Both the position numbers and the translations under genes were made by a program. Positions 23,518-34,367 of a stretch of 64,000 bases of DNA are shown piece by piece. The notes beneath the pieces are model-generated. The model was not told the origin of the DNA. It worked only from the letters and a program-made list of their open reading frames with translations, and ran no database searches. Source of the stretch: Isoetes taiwanensis (Eukaryota; Streptophyta; Lycopodiopsida; Isoetales; Isoetaceae); the NCBI GenBank assembly GCA_021234155.1, contig JAJEKV010000414.1:62001-126000 (forward strand). The letters run 5' to 3'. Position 1 is the first letter of the stretch; each line of letters opens with the position of its first letter.

Positions 23518-24780
23518 CTATACCTTTAATTGAATATAAATCTTGTGTCTTATACACCTCTCACGAATGTCGAGGAATAAGTATGTGTCTAAGACACTAT
23601 GCTTACACAACTATATAAGATAGTGTGTTCACACATTTGTCACTTGAGTTGGGTGACATACTTGGTCTAATGCTTTACAATAAGCTGCTTCTTGAAAAGT
23701 ACAAGATCATGAAAATTTTGAACCTGTTGTAGAAACAGATTAACCTTAGATGGCTATAGTCCATGCTTCAACACATGTGTCTCCCTTAGACTTAGAAAGC
23801 TACATGGTGAATACTTTAAGAAGATGGTTATGCTTTGTCTTCAATGGATGAGACAGAGAGCCATTGATGCATAACATCTAACTCTCCCTTATGGGTGGTT
23901 AAAGAATAGTATGATCGGTTTGATCTTGAGCATAGTTAAACTCTTGACATCCACTTTATGGTCCGATAAACCTTTTACAGGTTATACTGATTTTAGAGTT
24001 TGAATGTCTACTCATCATAATCCATAGGGATCCATATTGCAAGGTAAGGAAAAAAGCGACTTTTTTCTTGAGCTTTGTCTCCACAAATATAAAACCAAGG
24101 TTACTATACCAATGGGAGACTTGACATGAGTTTTATGAACATGTACACTATCTGGCGCTTATTTTAGTTTATTGTTGGACAACCAAAAAAAAATGCATTC
24201 TACATGGCGATTATTGCAGACCACCTCTTAGGCCAATCGACTACTTAATGAGTTGGACATGAGCTACTTTGGCGCTTCTTGGAGAAGGGTGGTCTTACGC
24301 CCACGAAATTTGGTCATCAGGGTAATGTCGATGTTCGAGTCCATTGGCGAGGCAAATTATAGTTCCGGTGGGAGAGTACGCTCATTTGTGACCGGGGTTG
24401 CTCGTCCATGGCTAGGGGTCTTCGGGGAGAGGACCTTTGGGGCTTAGCCGCTTTCGGAAGGTTTAAGGGTCCATCTTCTAGCATCAATGCCCTCCTCTAT
24501 GTGATGATATTATGCAAGATCTTGGTCGAATCGACTAGGATATAGCCTCCAAAATGTAAACCACATTGTGTGTTGCTAGCTTGTTGAAGAGTTTATGTTA
24601 TGGAGGTCGAGTTTTGGTCGGTTGCACTTGGGATATAGTCGAGACGCTGCTGGTGAAAACACAAAGTAATAGTAGCATGTTATAATGAGAAGTATCTACA
24701 TATTATAGAGACACTTCTCATGATCAAACTATAATTTTATCTTTTGCACATAATATTAGCCCCTATTCGGACTGGGTGTC
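23518..24780. other. CACTA filler between minisatellite arrays
   Basis: No coding frame of note. A short plus-strand frame at 24253-24447 falls in a locally GC-richer stretch but matches nothing recognised. The text around 23560-23900 (ACACTATGC, CACATTTGTCACTTGAGTT) looks like retroelement-type non-coding DNA; I could not find paired LTRs. Confidence 0.4.
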
Positions 24781-25920
24781 GGTTTGAACCACCTTGGCAT
24801 GTTTGAGCCACCATGGCATGTTTGAGCCACCTTGGCATGTTGGAGCCTAGGTGGCATGTTGGAGCGTGGAATGTTTGAGCTACCTTGGCATGTTTGAGCC
24901 TAGGTGACATGTTGGAGCCTAGGTGGCACGTTTGAGCCACCTTGGCATGTTGGAGCCTAGGTAGCATGTTGGAGCCCACATGGCATGTTTGAGCCACCTT
25001 TGCATGTTGGATCCTAGGTGGCATGTTGGAGCCTAGCTGGCATGTTTGAGAACCTTGGCATGTTGGGCCCACAAGTGGCATGTTTGAGCCACCTTGGCAT
25101 GTCCGAGCCACCTTGGCATCTTTGGAGCCTAGGTGGCATGTTTGAGCCACTTTGGCATGTTTGAGCCACCTTGGAATGTTGGAGCCTAGGTGGCATGTTG
25201 AGCCCACGTGGCATGTTTGAGCCACCTTGGCATGTTGGAGCCTAGGTGGCATGTAGGAGCCCCGCATGGCATGTGAGCCACCTTAGCATATTGGAGCCCG
25301 TGGCATGTTTGAGACACCTTGGCATGTTTGAGCCTAGGTGGCATGTTGGAGCATAGGTGGCATGTAGGAGCCCGTGGCATGTTTGAGCCACCTTAGCATA
25401 TTGGAGCCCATGTGGCATGTTTGAGACACCTTGGCATGTTTGAGCCTAGGTGGCATGTTGGAGCCTAGGTGGCATGTTTGAGCCACCTAGGCATTGGAGC
25501 CTAGATGGCATGTTGGGAATCCACGTTTTGAGACACCTTGGCAAGTTGGAGCCTAGGTGGCATGTTGGAGCCACATGGCATGTTTGAGCCACCTTGACAT
25601 GTTGGAGCCTAGGTGGCATGAAGCCCACGTGGCATGTTTGAGCCACCTTGACATGTTTGAGCCTAGGTGTCATGTTGGAGCCTAGGTGGCATGTTTGAGG
25701 CACGTTGGCATGTTGGAACCTAGGTGGCATATTGGAGCCCATGTGGCATGTTGGAGCCTATAGGTGGCATATAGGAGCCCGCATGGCATGTTTGAGCCAC
25801 CTTGGCATGTTTGAGCCTAGGTGGCATGTTGGTGCCTAGGTGGTATACTTGAGCCACCTTGGCATGTTGAACCCTAGGGTGGCATGTTGGAGCCCACATG
25901 GCATGTTTGAGCCACCTTGG
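24781..25920. repeat. Minisatellite array 3, about 60 units of a 19-bp repeat
   Basis: The array alternates GGCATGTTTGAGCCACCTT with GGCATGTTGGAGCCTAGGT, giving a 38-bp dimer, with occasional indels. The two unit junctions, GCCACCTTGGC and GCCTAGGTGGC, are near reverse complements of each other, so single strands can fold into repeated hairpins. Because 19 is not a multiple of three, a repeat free of stops in one frame is free in all. The minus strand is therefore open for long runs (for example 24737-25267) encoding a 19-residue periodic peptide like MPRWLKHAKVAQTCHLGSN. I regard that frame as a by-product. The array abuts the right subterminal block. Confidence 0.9.
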
Positions 25921-25989
25921 ATCTAACCGTTGAAGGTATATTTCACGAATGTAAAACAATACGATACATTCCCAAACGAGAAAGACAAA

Positions 25990-26790
25990 CAATATTCCGT
26001 GGTGGTGCTTTGCTTAAGAAATAGCCTCAAAAAACCAAAAAAAACCATACTTCCTTAAGAAATAGCAACGAAGTTATAAACCACACCACTTAAAACCACA
26101 CTTCTTTAAAAATAGCCACTTAAAACCACACCTCAAAACCATACTTACTTTAAAAATAGGTAATTTAAGAACTACACCTAGTTATATAAACCACACCTTA
26201 AAAAAATCATACTTCCTTAAAATAACTTCTTAAAAACTACATCTAGTTATAAACTACACCACTTCAAAAAACCATACTTCATTAAAAAACAACCACTTAA
26301 AAACTACACTAAACATAAACCACACTTCAAAAAGAACCATACTTCTTTAAAAACAATTTATTTAAAACTACACCCACTTATAAATGACACCTCAAAAACA
26401 ACACCTTAATTAAAAATCACACCAACGAAAACCATACTTCATTTAAAAACAACCACTTAAAAACTACACCTCCTTATAAACCATACTTCAAAAACTATAC
26501 TTCCATAAAAACAACTACTTAAAACTACACCTAGTTATAAACTACACCTCAAAAAACAACACCTTCTTAAAAACAACACCCCCTCAAAAAAAAGCAACAC
26601 TTCTTTTAAAAAAAACGACACCTCAAAAAAAGACCACACCTTCAAAAAAAAAAGAAACTATAGCTCCGTAAAAAAAACTACACCGCCTCCTTAATAAACC
26701 ACACCTCCACATAACCACATGTAGATTTTTTGGAACAACGACATGTGGTCTTCTTATTACTGTTGTTTTTAGGTGTGGACCTAGAATTGG
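25990..26790. repeat. Right subterminal repeat block of the CACTA element
   Basis: A purine-rich array of variants of AAACCACACCT, AAAACCATACTTC.TTAAAA, AACAACCACTTAAAAACTACA and CACCTAGTTATAAAC runs to about 26700, then ACATGTAG/ACATGTGGT and TGTTGTTTTTAGGTGTGG lead into the terminal inverted repeat. Strand composition is the reverse of the left block (A-rich against T-rich), as expected for inverted subterminal regions. Confidence 0.75.
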
Positions 26791-26800
26791 GGTGGTAGTG

Positions 26801-26870
26801 CATGTTTTGACATCTTGTGGAACATTATATTGCCTTGAGGCCCTTAGTCATGGCCATTAAGAAATAATTC
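26801..26870 (-). pseudogene. PPR gene, 5' side of the CACTA insertion
   Basis: With the transposon and one CAT removed, the minus strand reads RQYNVPQDVKT up to the insertion site and CTSLIDRSADL immediately after it (17833 leftwards), in one frame. This is a standard PPR motif end and start (P.DV.T..SLID). Further upstream (plus above about 26850) stops interrupt the frame. Confidence 0.6.
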
Positions 26871-27333
26871 AAAAGCTCATTCATCCGAGAGCATCACTCT
26901 ATGCGATTGCAACCAAAAATTCAAAGCAAAATGGAGGTACATAACTTCCGGATAATTATGCACACTTCAATAAATGTTGTAATCTATCAAACCAAATTGG
27001 CTTTTCAACTAATAAGAATTTCTAGGAAGAAAATGGCTTACCGGATAAATATCCAATGCCTCAATCTCATTTACCTTCTTAAGATCGAGGCAAAACTAAG
27101 GGTTGCTGTGAAAAGTAAGTGGTTCTTGGTTGAAGCTCCTCTTCATCACGTAAAATACCCTTTAGCCATTTGTTTAAAAGGAAATTTAATAGCTAAACCT
27201 TATAAAAGCAATAGCTAGGACTGATATGCCCGACAACATAAGTTACACGCCATATAACAATGAATTGTCTCTACCGGGAAAAACAATTCTTACGGATTAA
27301 GCAAGTCTATGACATTTCGAGGGTTTTTCGTTA

Positions 27334-27698
27334 GCGCTTCATCCTGCGACCCTAAAATACTCTTCATCAATCAAACATGTGTACACGTTATATTGCTTAC
27401 TTGCGGATGGGGATGCCAGCGTTTTTTGCCATACGGATGCTACGATGCCCAAGATGAAATGGCCACCTTGTAGGAGTTCCGAAGAGGACTTGCATGAAGT
27501 ACGAGGCGCACCAAATTGGAGCTTGGTCACTTGGATTACCGGGGTTGGAACATCGGCAATCCGAACATGCGAAACCGGCCGGTTTACGGAGCAACAAACG
27601 GTTTGGGCGATTTGCCAAAATATCCCTCGGTATATTCCAGCATATACCTAGGATATGCCACAAACCCACTTAAGGAAGGGTTTGCCCTAGGGGCAACC
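27334..27698 (+). repeat. Dispersed repeat, copy A
   Basis: From GCGCTTCATCCTGC to GGGCAACC. It is matched by 46322-46705 in the same orientation, sharing CTCTTCATCAATCAAACATG, GCCATACGGATGCTACGATG, CCCAAGATGAAATGGCCACC, GAGGACTTGCATGAAG and the end CAGCATATACCTAGGATATG. Both copies keep a frame ending in NIPRYI.AYT. A low-copy transposon fragment is the simplest reading; no terminal repeats are visible. Confidence 0.75.
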
Positions 27699-28135
27699 CA
27701 AAAATGAACACTTTTTGCCTAGCCATGCATTTATACCCCTATATAATTTAATACTAGTAACGTGTGTGCAGGCGTTGCTGGCGCAAAAAAGGGCATCGTC
27801 TATTTGAGCATTTAATATAAGACAGTTACTTAAAGTGTTATCCTCTAGATATAACGAAGCGATGCAACACATGGGAAAGAGGTGCATGGGCACTTGTGCA
27901 AGCTTGTAAGATTAGACATAATTTAAGATAAGGTCTAGGCACGATAAGCTTAAGTATATAAGCCAACATGTTACCAAGATATCATCGAAGCAATGCCCGA
28001 CTACCTTATCTACAACATGCTTTAAGGATGACAATAATATGAGTTAATGGTCAACAATATCAATTTGCTATAATGGATTCAGCTGTAAATGCATATAGCA
28101 CCACCTCCATCAATATTATGTTGTTCTATTCTATG

Positions 28136-28759
28136 CCAAAGGGTATCACTAAAGAGGATTAATGTAGAGTTAGTTATATTCTCATCAACCACAACTTTGA
28201 CAACATTGTTAAGTGAATGTAGTACAATATACGGCAACATAAGCTCTGAGTTGTCAATATTGAGGTGTTTCAATGTTTACATGAAATGGCGAAACCACTT
28301 TCGATGAAAGTACAGAATTATGTTTACCAATACTAAAAGCAATATTGAACCACGTTTACCAATACTAAAAGTAATAGTTGTAGACTTTAAGATCAACATA
28401 GAGAAACGGTAAATATGCTTAGAAAATCATTGTTAAGTCTTGGAACTTCTTGTTCTAAGACTCGGCCAAAGGGTGTCACTAAAGTATTAGTGTAGCGTTA
28501 GTTATATTCTCATCAACAACAACTTTGACAACATTGTTAAGACAATATACTGGCAACATAAGCTACAGAGTTGTCAATATTGAGGTGTTTCAATGTTTAC
28601 ATGAAATGGCGAAACCACTTTCAGTGAAAGTATAGAATTATGTTACCAATACTAAAAGCAATATTGAACCACGTTTACCAATACTAAAAGAAATAGTTGT
28701 AGACTTTAAGATCAACACGGTAGAGAAACGGTAAATATGCTTAGAAAATCATTTCAACA
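28136..28759. repeat. Tandem duplication, 330-bp period
   Basis: Copy 1 starts at 28136 and copy 2 at 28466, each with CCAAAGGGT.TCACTAAAG, TTAGTTATATTCTCATCAAC, TTGAGGTGTTTCAATGTTTA, CGAAACCACTTTC and TTGTAGACTTTAAGATCAAC. The second copy is truncated by about 35 bp and has small indels. Within each copy ACCAATACTAAAAG.AAT is itself repeated. Confidence 0.85.
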
Positions 28760-28860
28760 TAGTAACGAAATTGTTTATCTTCGCTCCTTTCAAGATATCT
28801 CAATGTCTATATATATGGTTCATATCATATTTGAATTCACCTCAATGTATATAGCGTTCT

Positions 28861-29310
28861 AACCGACATGCCCTTAACCAAGCTGGCAAAACCGTCTAGA
28901 CGTTTATGAGTAGTCGCTTCTACCCATTTTATGGGGTGTCTCGGGGCGCCCCACAGGCACATTCAAGGTTGAATACTTCGGCGGTCTACCATGGGCCGTT
29001 ACGGTCTCTCCCACTAGAACTATGCTTTCGTCCTCGAGCATCCGAGGCTATACCATGTCACAATGATTATCAAGTCTTTGCAAATTACCCATGCATATAG
29101 GCACCCATGGAGACTTCGAACTTCGAGACACCTTTCGATACCAAGCCCCTTATGCGTTCCTAACCGACATACCCCTAATGGCCCGGGCAAAACCGTCTAA
29201 ACGTTTATGAGTAGTCGCTTCTACCCATTTATGCGGTGTCTCGAGGGAGCCCACAGGCACATTCAAGGTCGGGAATACTTTCGGCGGTCTACCATGGGCA
29301 GATTATTAAT
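28861..29310. repeat. Direct repeat of about 150 bp, 301-bp spacing
   Basis: Copies at 28861-29000 and 29162-29300 share AACCGACAT, GCAAAACCGTCTA, ACGTTTATGAGTAGTCGCTT, CCCACAGGCACATTCAAGGT and GGCGGTCTACCATGGGC. The segment is GC-richer than its surroundings. In both, ATGAGTAGTCGC opens a short frame, but the reading differs downstream. Confidence 0.8.
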
Positions 29311-31329
29311 GAAGGAGGTGATCTAGATAATTTGTATACGATAAGCATAGCAACCAGGTATACACATTGCCTCTTCCATATTGGATGTACATTATATAAC
29401 TACCTGCTTATTCTGCCATGACAATTCATATTTATCAATTTCTCAAATAGGAGCATGGTTTTCAAATAAGCTGAACATGTTCCAAGCCTGAATTATTTCA
29501 TATTCTCAACTAAATCGTACAAAGATATCAAATAGCAAATTCATTAGTTGAGAACTGCACCCAAAGTCTTGCTTTGACATTATACAATCCGTGCCAAAAT
29601 CATGAAAGAAAGCAACACAGTTAAAGTTTTTCTCCTAGTTGTTGATCTTCTAACATGAAACTAATTGAGCACTGAAATTTATAGCCCTTACAACAAAGGG
29701 CTAGGAGTCTCCATCAAATATATGATAGGTTGCATATTGAGCTTAGTTTATGATACATTAGTTTATGATAATATTAGACATTGCGTCCATTCCTTCATTT
29801 TATCATGTCTAGCTCAATTGGGCAACACATTTAGAAGTCCCTGTAAACTTCTGCCACAACAGTAATGTTACAGTAATAAAGCCTCCTTGAGGCCAGCAGT
29901 ACTTGCAAGGGAAGAAAAGGGCGGATTTAACATATAATAAAGGAGAGCATCATGGAATGTGCTTCATATCTTTGTCATGGAATAGTTCATGGTACAAATA
30001 TATTCATGGTTTCATGGAGCATATCCACAAAGGTAAAAGAAATTTACGCCAGGAAGAAACAAAGATTGCAACTTCGGTGTGGAGTACACAGAGTGAATTT
30101 TCATTTTCCTATAACACGTTAGACAGCAAAGCTTCAGAAAGCAAAACATAGCGCATTAAAGTGAAGAAAAAGGAAATAGAGGAATATGAGGACCTTATAA
30201 TGTCGAGAGGGTTTTAAGTCCTTGAAAATACACCCTGAAGACGTAGCAAAAAATAACCACGATATGAGTGGCGTCCAAAAGTGCTCATTTAGAGCAAACA
30301 AAGTTTTACAATCTGCTTTCGGTCGGGCACACTACCACCTTCAACGAACACAAGCACCACAAAACTTCTAACCATTCTCTCCATTTCAGGTCTGGGTTGC
30401 CACGATAAGCGAGGCTTGGCTAAATTCAAGGTTTCTTTTTTTTTGCATGTTTGCAAGGAAGATAAATCGTTGTTAGGCGGGGCCCCTAGGCTTATGGTAA
30501 ATCCATAAGTGCTACAACCCTCATGTTATGCTATGAGCTTGGAGTATAATAGATGTGTTACAATATGGACATGCAGCCTTAGGAAGTACTTAAGAGTGGA
30601 TATACTTGAACACTATACATGCCATCATTATTTACGATATGGTTTTAATCAGCATTGGCACAACAAAACATGTCTTACTTTTAAGCACAAAACTGTAATT
30701 TCCTTACTTGTAGCTAAGTCCCTATGAGCATCAAAGATCCAACTTGGCAATCATAATTTCTTCCTCTAGCTATAAGTTGCTGCAAAGTGCTCATAAGCCT
30801 GACACAGATCATGACTTATCAGTTACATGGAGAAATAAATCATCATGAAGTTGGCTTACCATTTGATGACGTCTACCAGATTATGAATGAGACTAATATG
30901 CTTCCTCCAGGAAGCCCTCTTCATCTTCCATATGAAGGCAGGGGATCAATGATTTGCCACTCATCATGGTCCTGTAAAGAAAGACGACCTCAAATTGATC
31001 ATGACTAAATAAAGATTTTGACACATTTTGATACCTCAAAGATCCTCTTACTACTAATACATTATATTGTTGAATCAGCACCACCACGTAATGTAGGGAG
31101 GATAAACTTACTTGAGTTGCAACATTTATTTTCTTATGTTGTTAATCCAGGAAAAGCTTCAATAGAAAAAGGTGAAGCCTTCATCTTTTCTACATGAAAC
31201 CACAAAGGAGAAGCTTTGATAGAAAATGCCATGTACTATCAGGACATTGGATCTGCAAATACTACTTCATCTGGTTTGATGCCTTGTAGTTGCATATCCT
31301 CAAGACACCGGGTTGGCCTCTTCAACTTT

Positions 31330-32020
31330 CCCCTTTGAGTATTATCCTGTAATAATTGCTCCCCATGTGACTATATCTCTATTTGCCAGCCCATTAAAGA
31401 CCTCGCATGCATCATCAAACTTTCCACATTTCACATACATATCAACAATGGTATTTCCCACAACAATATCGCATTGAAAACCATTCTCAATAATTTGCTT
31501 ATGAACACCGCCGCCTTTTTCTTATCCTTACCGATCTTCGACATAAGCCTTTAAGGCGCTTAGAAATATAGCCTTGTCGGGTTTTATATGCTCAAAAGCT
31601 GCATCCTCTCAAACAAATGCGGAGCAATAAGTCCTTCTCCATCTTTGAGCATATCCGGAAATCATTGCTCCCCATGTTACAACATCTCTATCTAGTAGCT
31701 GGTCAAAGATTTCACCGGGCTTCTTCCAAGCTACCACATTTGGCATACATATCAACTAGCGCACTTCCTACAATTCTAGAATGAATTCCAGCCCTAAGGA
31801 TACGCCCATGAATGCTTCTACCCGACCACCGCTCTATAATATCTATCTTTGCTACAAGCCTTCAAAATGATTGCAAAAATAATCTCATTAGGTTTTAATC
31901 CCTTACGAATCATCATATCAAAGCATTCAAGAGCAAGTGTGGCCATCTTTGGATATATCCCGTAATCATTGAGCTAAATGCCACCAAATGCGGATGTTTT
32001 AACTGGTCAAAAATCTGTGG
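31330..32020 (-). pseudogene. PLS-class PPR protein gene, 3' part (frameshifted)
   Basis: Minus-strand blocks read as plant PPR repeats: QIFDQLKHPHLVAFSSMITG at the 5' end, FDMMIRKGLKPNEIIFAIIL, then RSIHGRILRAGIHSRIVGSA and LVDMYAKCGSLEEAR, DRDVVTWGAMISGYAQ, and further on VHKQIIENGFQCDIVVGN and TIVDMYVKCGKFDDACEVFN. The VDMYAKCG and DVVTW.AMI strings are characteristic of L and S repeats in organellar RNA-editing factors. No C-terminal E or DYW domain follows. At least four frame changes interrupt it, several of one base, so decay or sequencing error are both possible. Confidence 0.7.
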
Positions 32021-33550
32021 CGCTCCCGAACATATCACGGGCGCTCCGGACGTATACATACGGGGACTTCCCCCTCCCATGGCAATCAGCTCACCATGGC
32101 GGGGCCCTCCGTTTAACTTCGGACCATCTATAGAAAGATGCGGGTGAAGGACACCGGAGGTGTCATTCGGCCCGCCTTCAATGGGACTCCTATGTCGAAA
32201 GCATGAATACAAGGTTAGCATACGGCATAATCATATCATAAATAACCACCACGAAGGGTGGCACATCCATCCAACTGATGATAACAGAGAAGATACATCT
32301 AATGCTAAGGAAAACACCCTAAACCCAAGGTTCTACCCCGGCTCAGACTCCAATGAGGATCGGTGATGGCTAGGTCTCGGGGAGATCAGCGGGCGAGAAT
32401 CTTGGCATGGCGTTGGCTGGCATAGAACATCGGCTAGGATTGTCCACTCCATCCGCCCCTCCACATGCACACTTTGCGGATGGTGAATCAAGCTATGGCG
32501 TCATTGTAGCCTTCAGGAGGCGCAATCCCAAGGCATCACCCGCCGGGACTACTCGGGTTAGATCTCCCCGGTCCGATGAGGCGGTCGGGAAGTGTCCCTT
32601 CCAGTCAGCGATGATTCCATGGGTGAGCTAGAGAATCGTGCCGCATCGGCGACCCTCGCATCCGTGCAGACCTACTCCCCTAACTTTATCTTCAAAGTAC
32701 TGGGATGATCACACCTTGTACCGGGGGGAGTGTCGGACCCATACCCGAGCCCTCTACGTGGTGGCTATTAGGCCTAGCTCACTAAAGGAGTCCAAGTAGC
32801 CTTTTATGCTTAGGCGAGACCCCACCCCACACTTCATCCTCGACCCCTTATCGGTGCTTCAATCATGCCATAGATTCCCCAAATTTCGGTGGGATCTTGT
32901 GCCTGGCGCATGATTGGGTACTACGGAGCTACTAGGAGCATACTAATGAACATAGGTTCTGAGGTCTCTACCCCCTTAATCCCTGCTTCTGGAAGAACTA
33001 CTTGAGAGATGCTACCAAAGATACACTCATCCATCTATCACAAAGCATAATCAATAGTTGAGAACAGGTTCTAACTATCAAACAAGGGTTAATCATCCTC
33101 AAAAGACAAGCAAGAAGCTGGCAGAGGCTGGCCCTAGAAATATCAAACTAATCTATCTACTAACCCGAATTCGGATGGAACCATTTGTCATATGGGATCT
33201 CCATCTTGAACGACTGGGCCAAAGCCTGCCTCGTCCCCTGGATTCGATTTGGGGCAAATTGGGATTGGGATCCAATTTCTTTGCCCCAAATTGCTTGATC
33301 TCCCCGGCCAATCGAAGTTTGGCGGTGTCCTCTTCTAATTAATTAATTAGCCTAACTTAATTAGCTTAATTAAGTTAACTAGATAATTATTCCTTAATTA
33401 TAGGTAATTAACCCCTTATTAATTTAGCATAGCTAAATTAATCCCTTGTGGTTAGTCTACATACCCCCATGATGGCATATCCTCGGCCCGTGACGTGTCA
33501 GTATAGTTATACATACACCGTATAACTATGTGGAACGTCACAAATCCTTC
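32021..33550. mobile_element. About 1.5-kb GC-rich insertion splitting the PPR gene
   Basis: The PPR reading stops at LEEAS on one side (plus 33551) and resumes at PQIFDQL on the other (plus 32020), adjacent parts of one repeat, so the intervening DNA was probably inserted. It has higher GC content than its surroundings. Near its right edge it has the imperfect palindrome GTGACGTGTC...TATAGTTATAC/GTATAACTA...ACGTCAC (33490-33541), and an AT-rich TTAATTA cluster lies at 33338-33450. I found no paired LTRs, clear TIRs or target duplication, so the element class is unknown; a solo LTR is one option. Confidence 0.4.
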
Positions 33551-33730
33551 GATGCCTCTTCTAGATCATCGAGTTAGCATACATATCAACCCGGTATTGC
33601 CCACAACAATATCGGTGGAGTCCTACTTTAGTGATATGGTCATGGATTTTGTACGCCTTGCTCAATAGCTTTGCCACATGCTTTCAAAATGCTTGAATAT
33701 GTAAAATCCGGATTGATGCTCTCATATTCC
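33551..33730 (-). pseudogene. PLS-class PPR gene, 5' part
   Basis: The minus strand reads SILKACGKAIEQG, then KIHDHITKVGLH, DIVVGNT.VDMYAN and DDLEEAS in shifting frames, the N-terminal continuation of the relic at 31330-32020. No start codon or organellar targeting peptide could be assigned upstream. Confidence 0.55.
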
Positions 33731-34078
33731 ATTGTGTTATAGAACTCTAGGTCTCATTTATTAGGGCAGTAGTCCTGTTAAATCCTTTGTTTCCTTCAAC
33801 CTAATTTTTTAAAGTTTCCTTCAACTAAATTTTTCGAAGGGTTGGGCAAAATCGATCCAATGCGACAATAGAACTTTAGGCCATTATGCACTAATTTTCA
33901 AGATCTCTAAAAAAAACTGAAGCGGCATAATTTCTGAGGTGGGTCAACCATGCCTATTGGGTAGAAGCATGAAAGGGTGGGCAAAAAAGGGACACTTTTA
34001 TACATTTACCTCCTTCTGAGGTCTCATTTATTAACCTAATTTTCAAACGGGTTGGGAAACTTTAATGCACTAATTTTC

Positions 34079-34101
34079 AAAAAAAAAAAAAAAAAAAAAA
34101 A
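34079..34101 (+). repeat. A23 homopolymer
   Basis: Run of 23 adenines after CACTAATTTTC; the same CACTAATTTTC occurs at about 33891 in a related duplicated context. It could be a retroposed poly-A tail or simple slippage. Confidence 0.8.
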
Positions 34102-34367
34102 GGGACCTCCTTCCTCGATTCTTTGATCCGCCCATTCCCAACCCTGCTTTGCTCCCGCCATAGCGGACCTTTGCAAGGTCGATCATGGACCCTAAGCCAC
34201 GATACTCTCCCATTATCACCTAGACCGGGAGCTAGGGTTTAGGTTGTAGGAGGGTGTGATTTTGTGCATTCATTAGTGATTGATCAAGCCCTATTAGTAG
34301 CAGCAAGAAGCAATGAAAAACAAGGTCGGATCAGTCGAAGTCGCCAAGAACCAAGGGTTTGAAGCCC

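Larger units (their letters stand above)
17834..26800. mobile_element. Complete non-autonomous CACTA (En/Spm) DNA transposon, 8,967 bp
   Basis: The left end is CACTACCACCCCAA followed, after four variable bases, by GGGTCCACA. The right end is its reverse complement: GGTGTGGACC, four bases, TTGGGGTGGTAGTG, ending at 26800. About 22 of the first 27 bases pair. A 3-bp duplication CAT flanks both sides (17831-17833 and 26801-26803), which is the CACTA-superfamily target-site length. Both ends carry long subterminal blocks of short degenerate repeats, also typical of the superfamily. Between them lie a foldback (18880-19243), a PsbQ first exon (20234-20566), three minisatellite arrays and filler. 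I see no TNPD/TNP2-like transposase, so mobility would need a partner element. It sits inside a PPR gene whose frame continues across the duplication once the element is removed. Confidence 0.85.
26871..31300. other. Gene-free, repeat-rich stretch
   Basis: Contains one copy of a 365-bp dispersed repeat (27334-27698) and two sets of tandem or direct duplications (28136-28759 and 28861-29310). From 29400 to 31250 I see no recognisable protein; the plus frames at 30509-30727 and 30787-31008 match nothing known. Confidence 0.5.

Noticed and set aside
24737-25992. Overlapping minus-strand frames as a family of Cys/His-rich proteins
   Set aside because: They are the minisatellite read in successive frames; the 19-bp unit lacks stops so all frames stay open.
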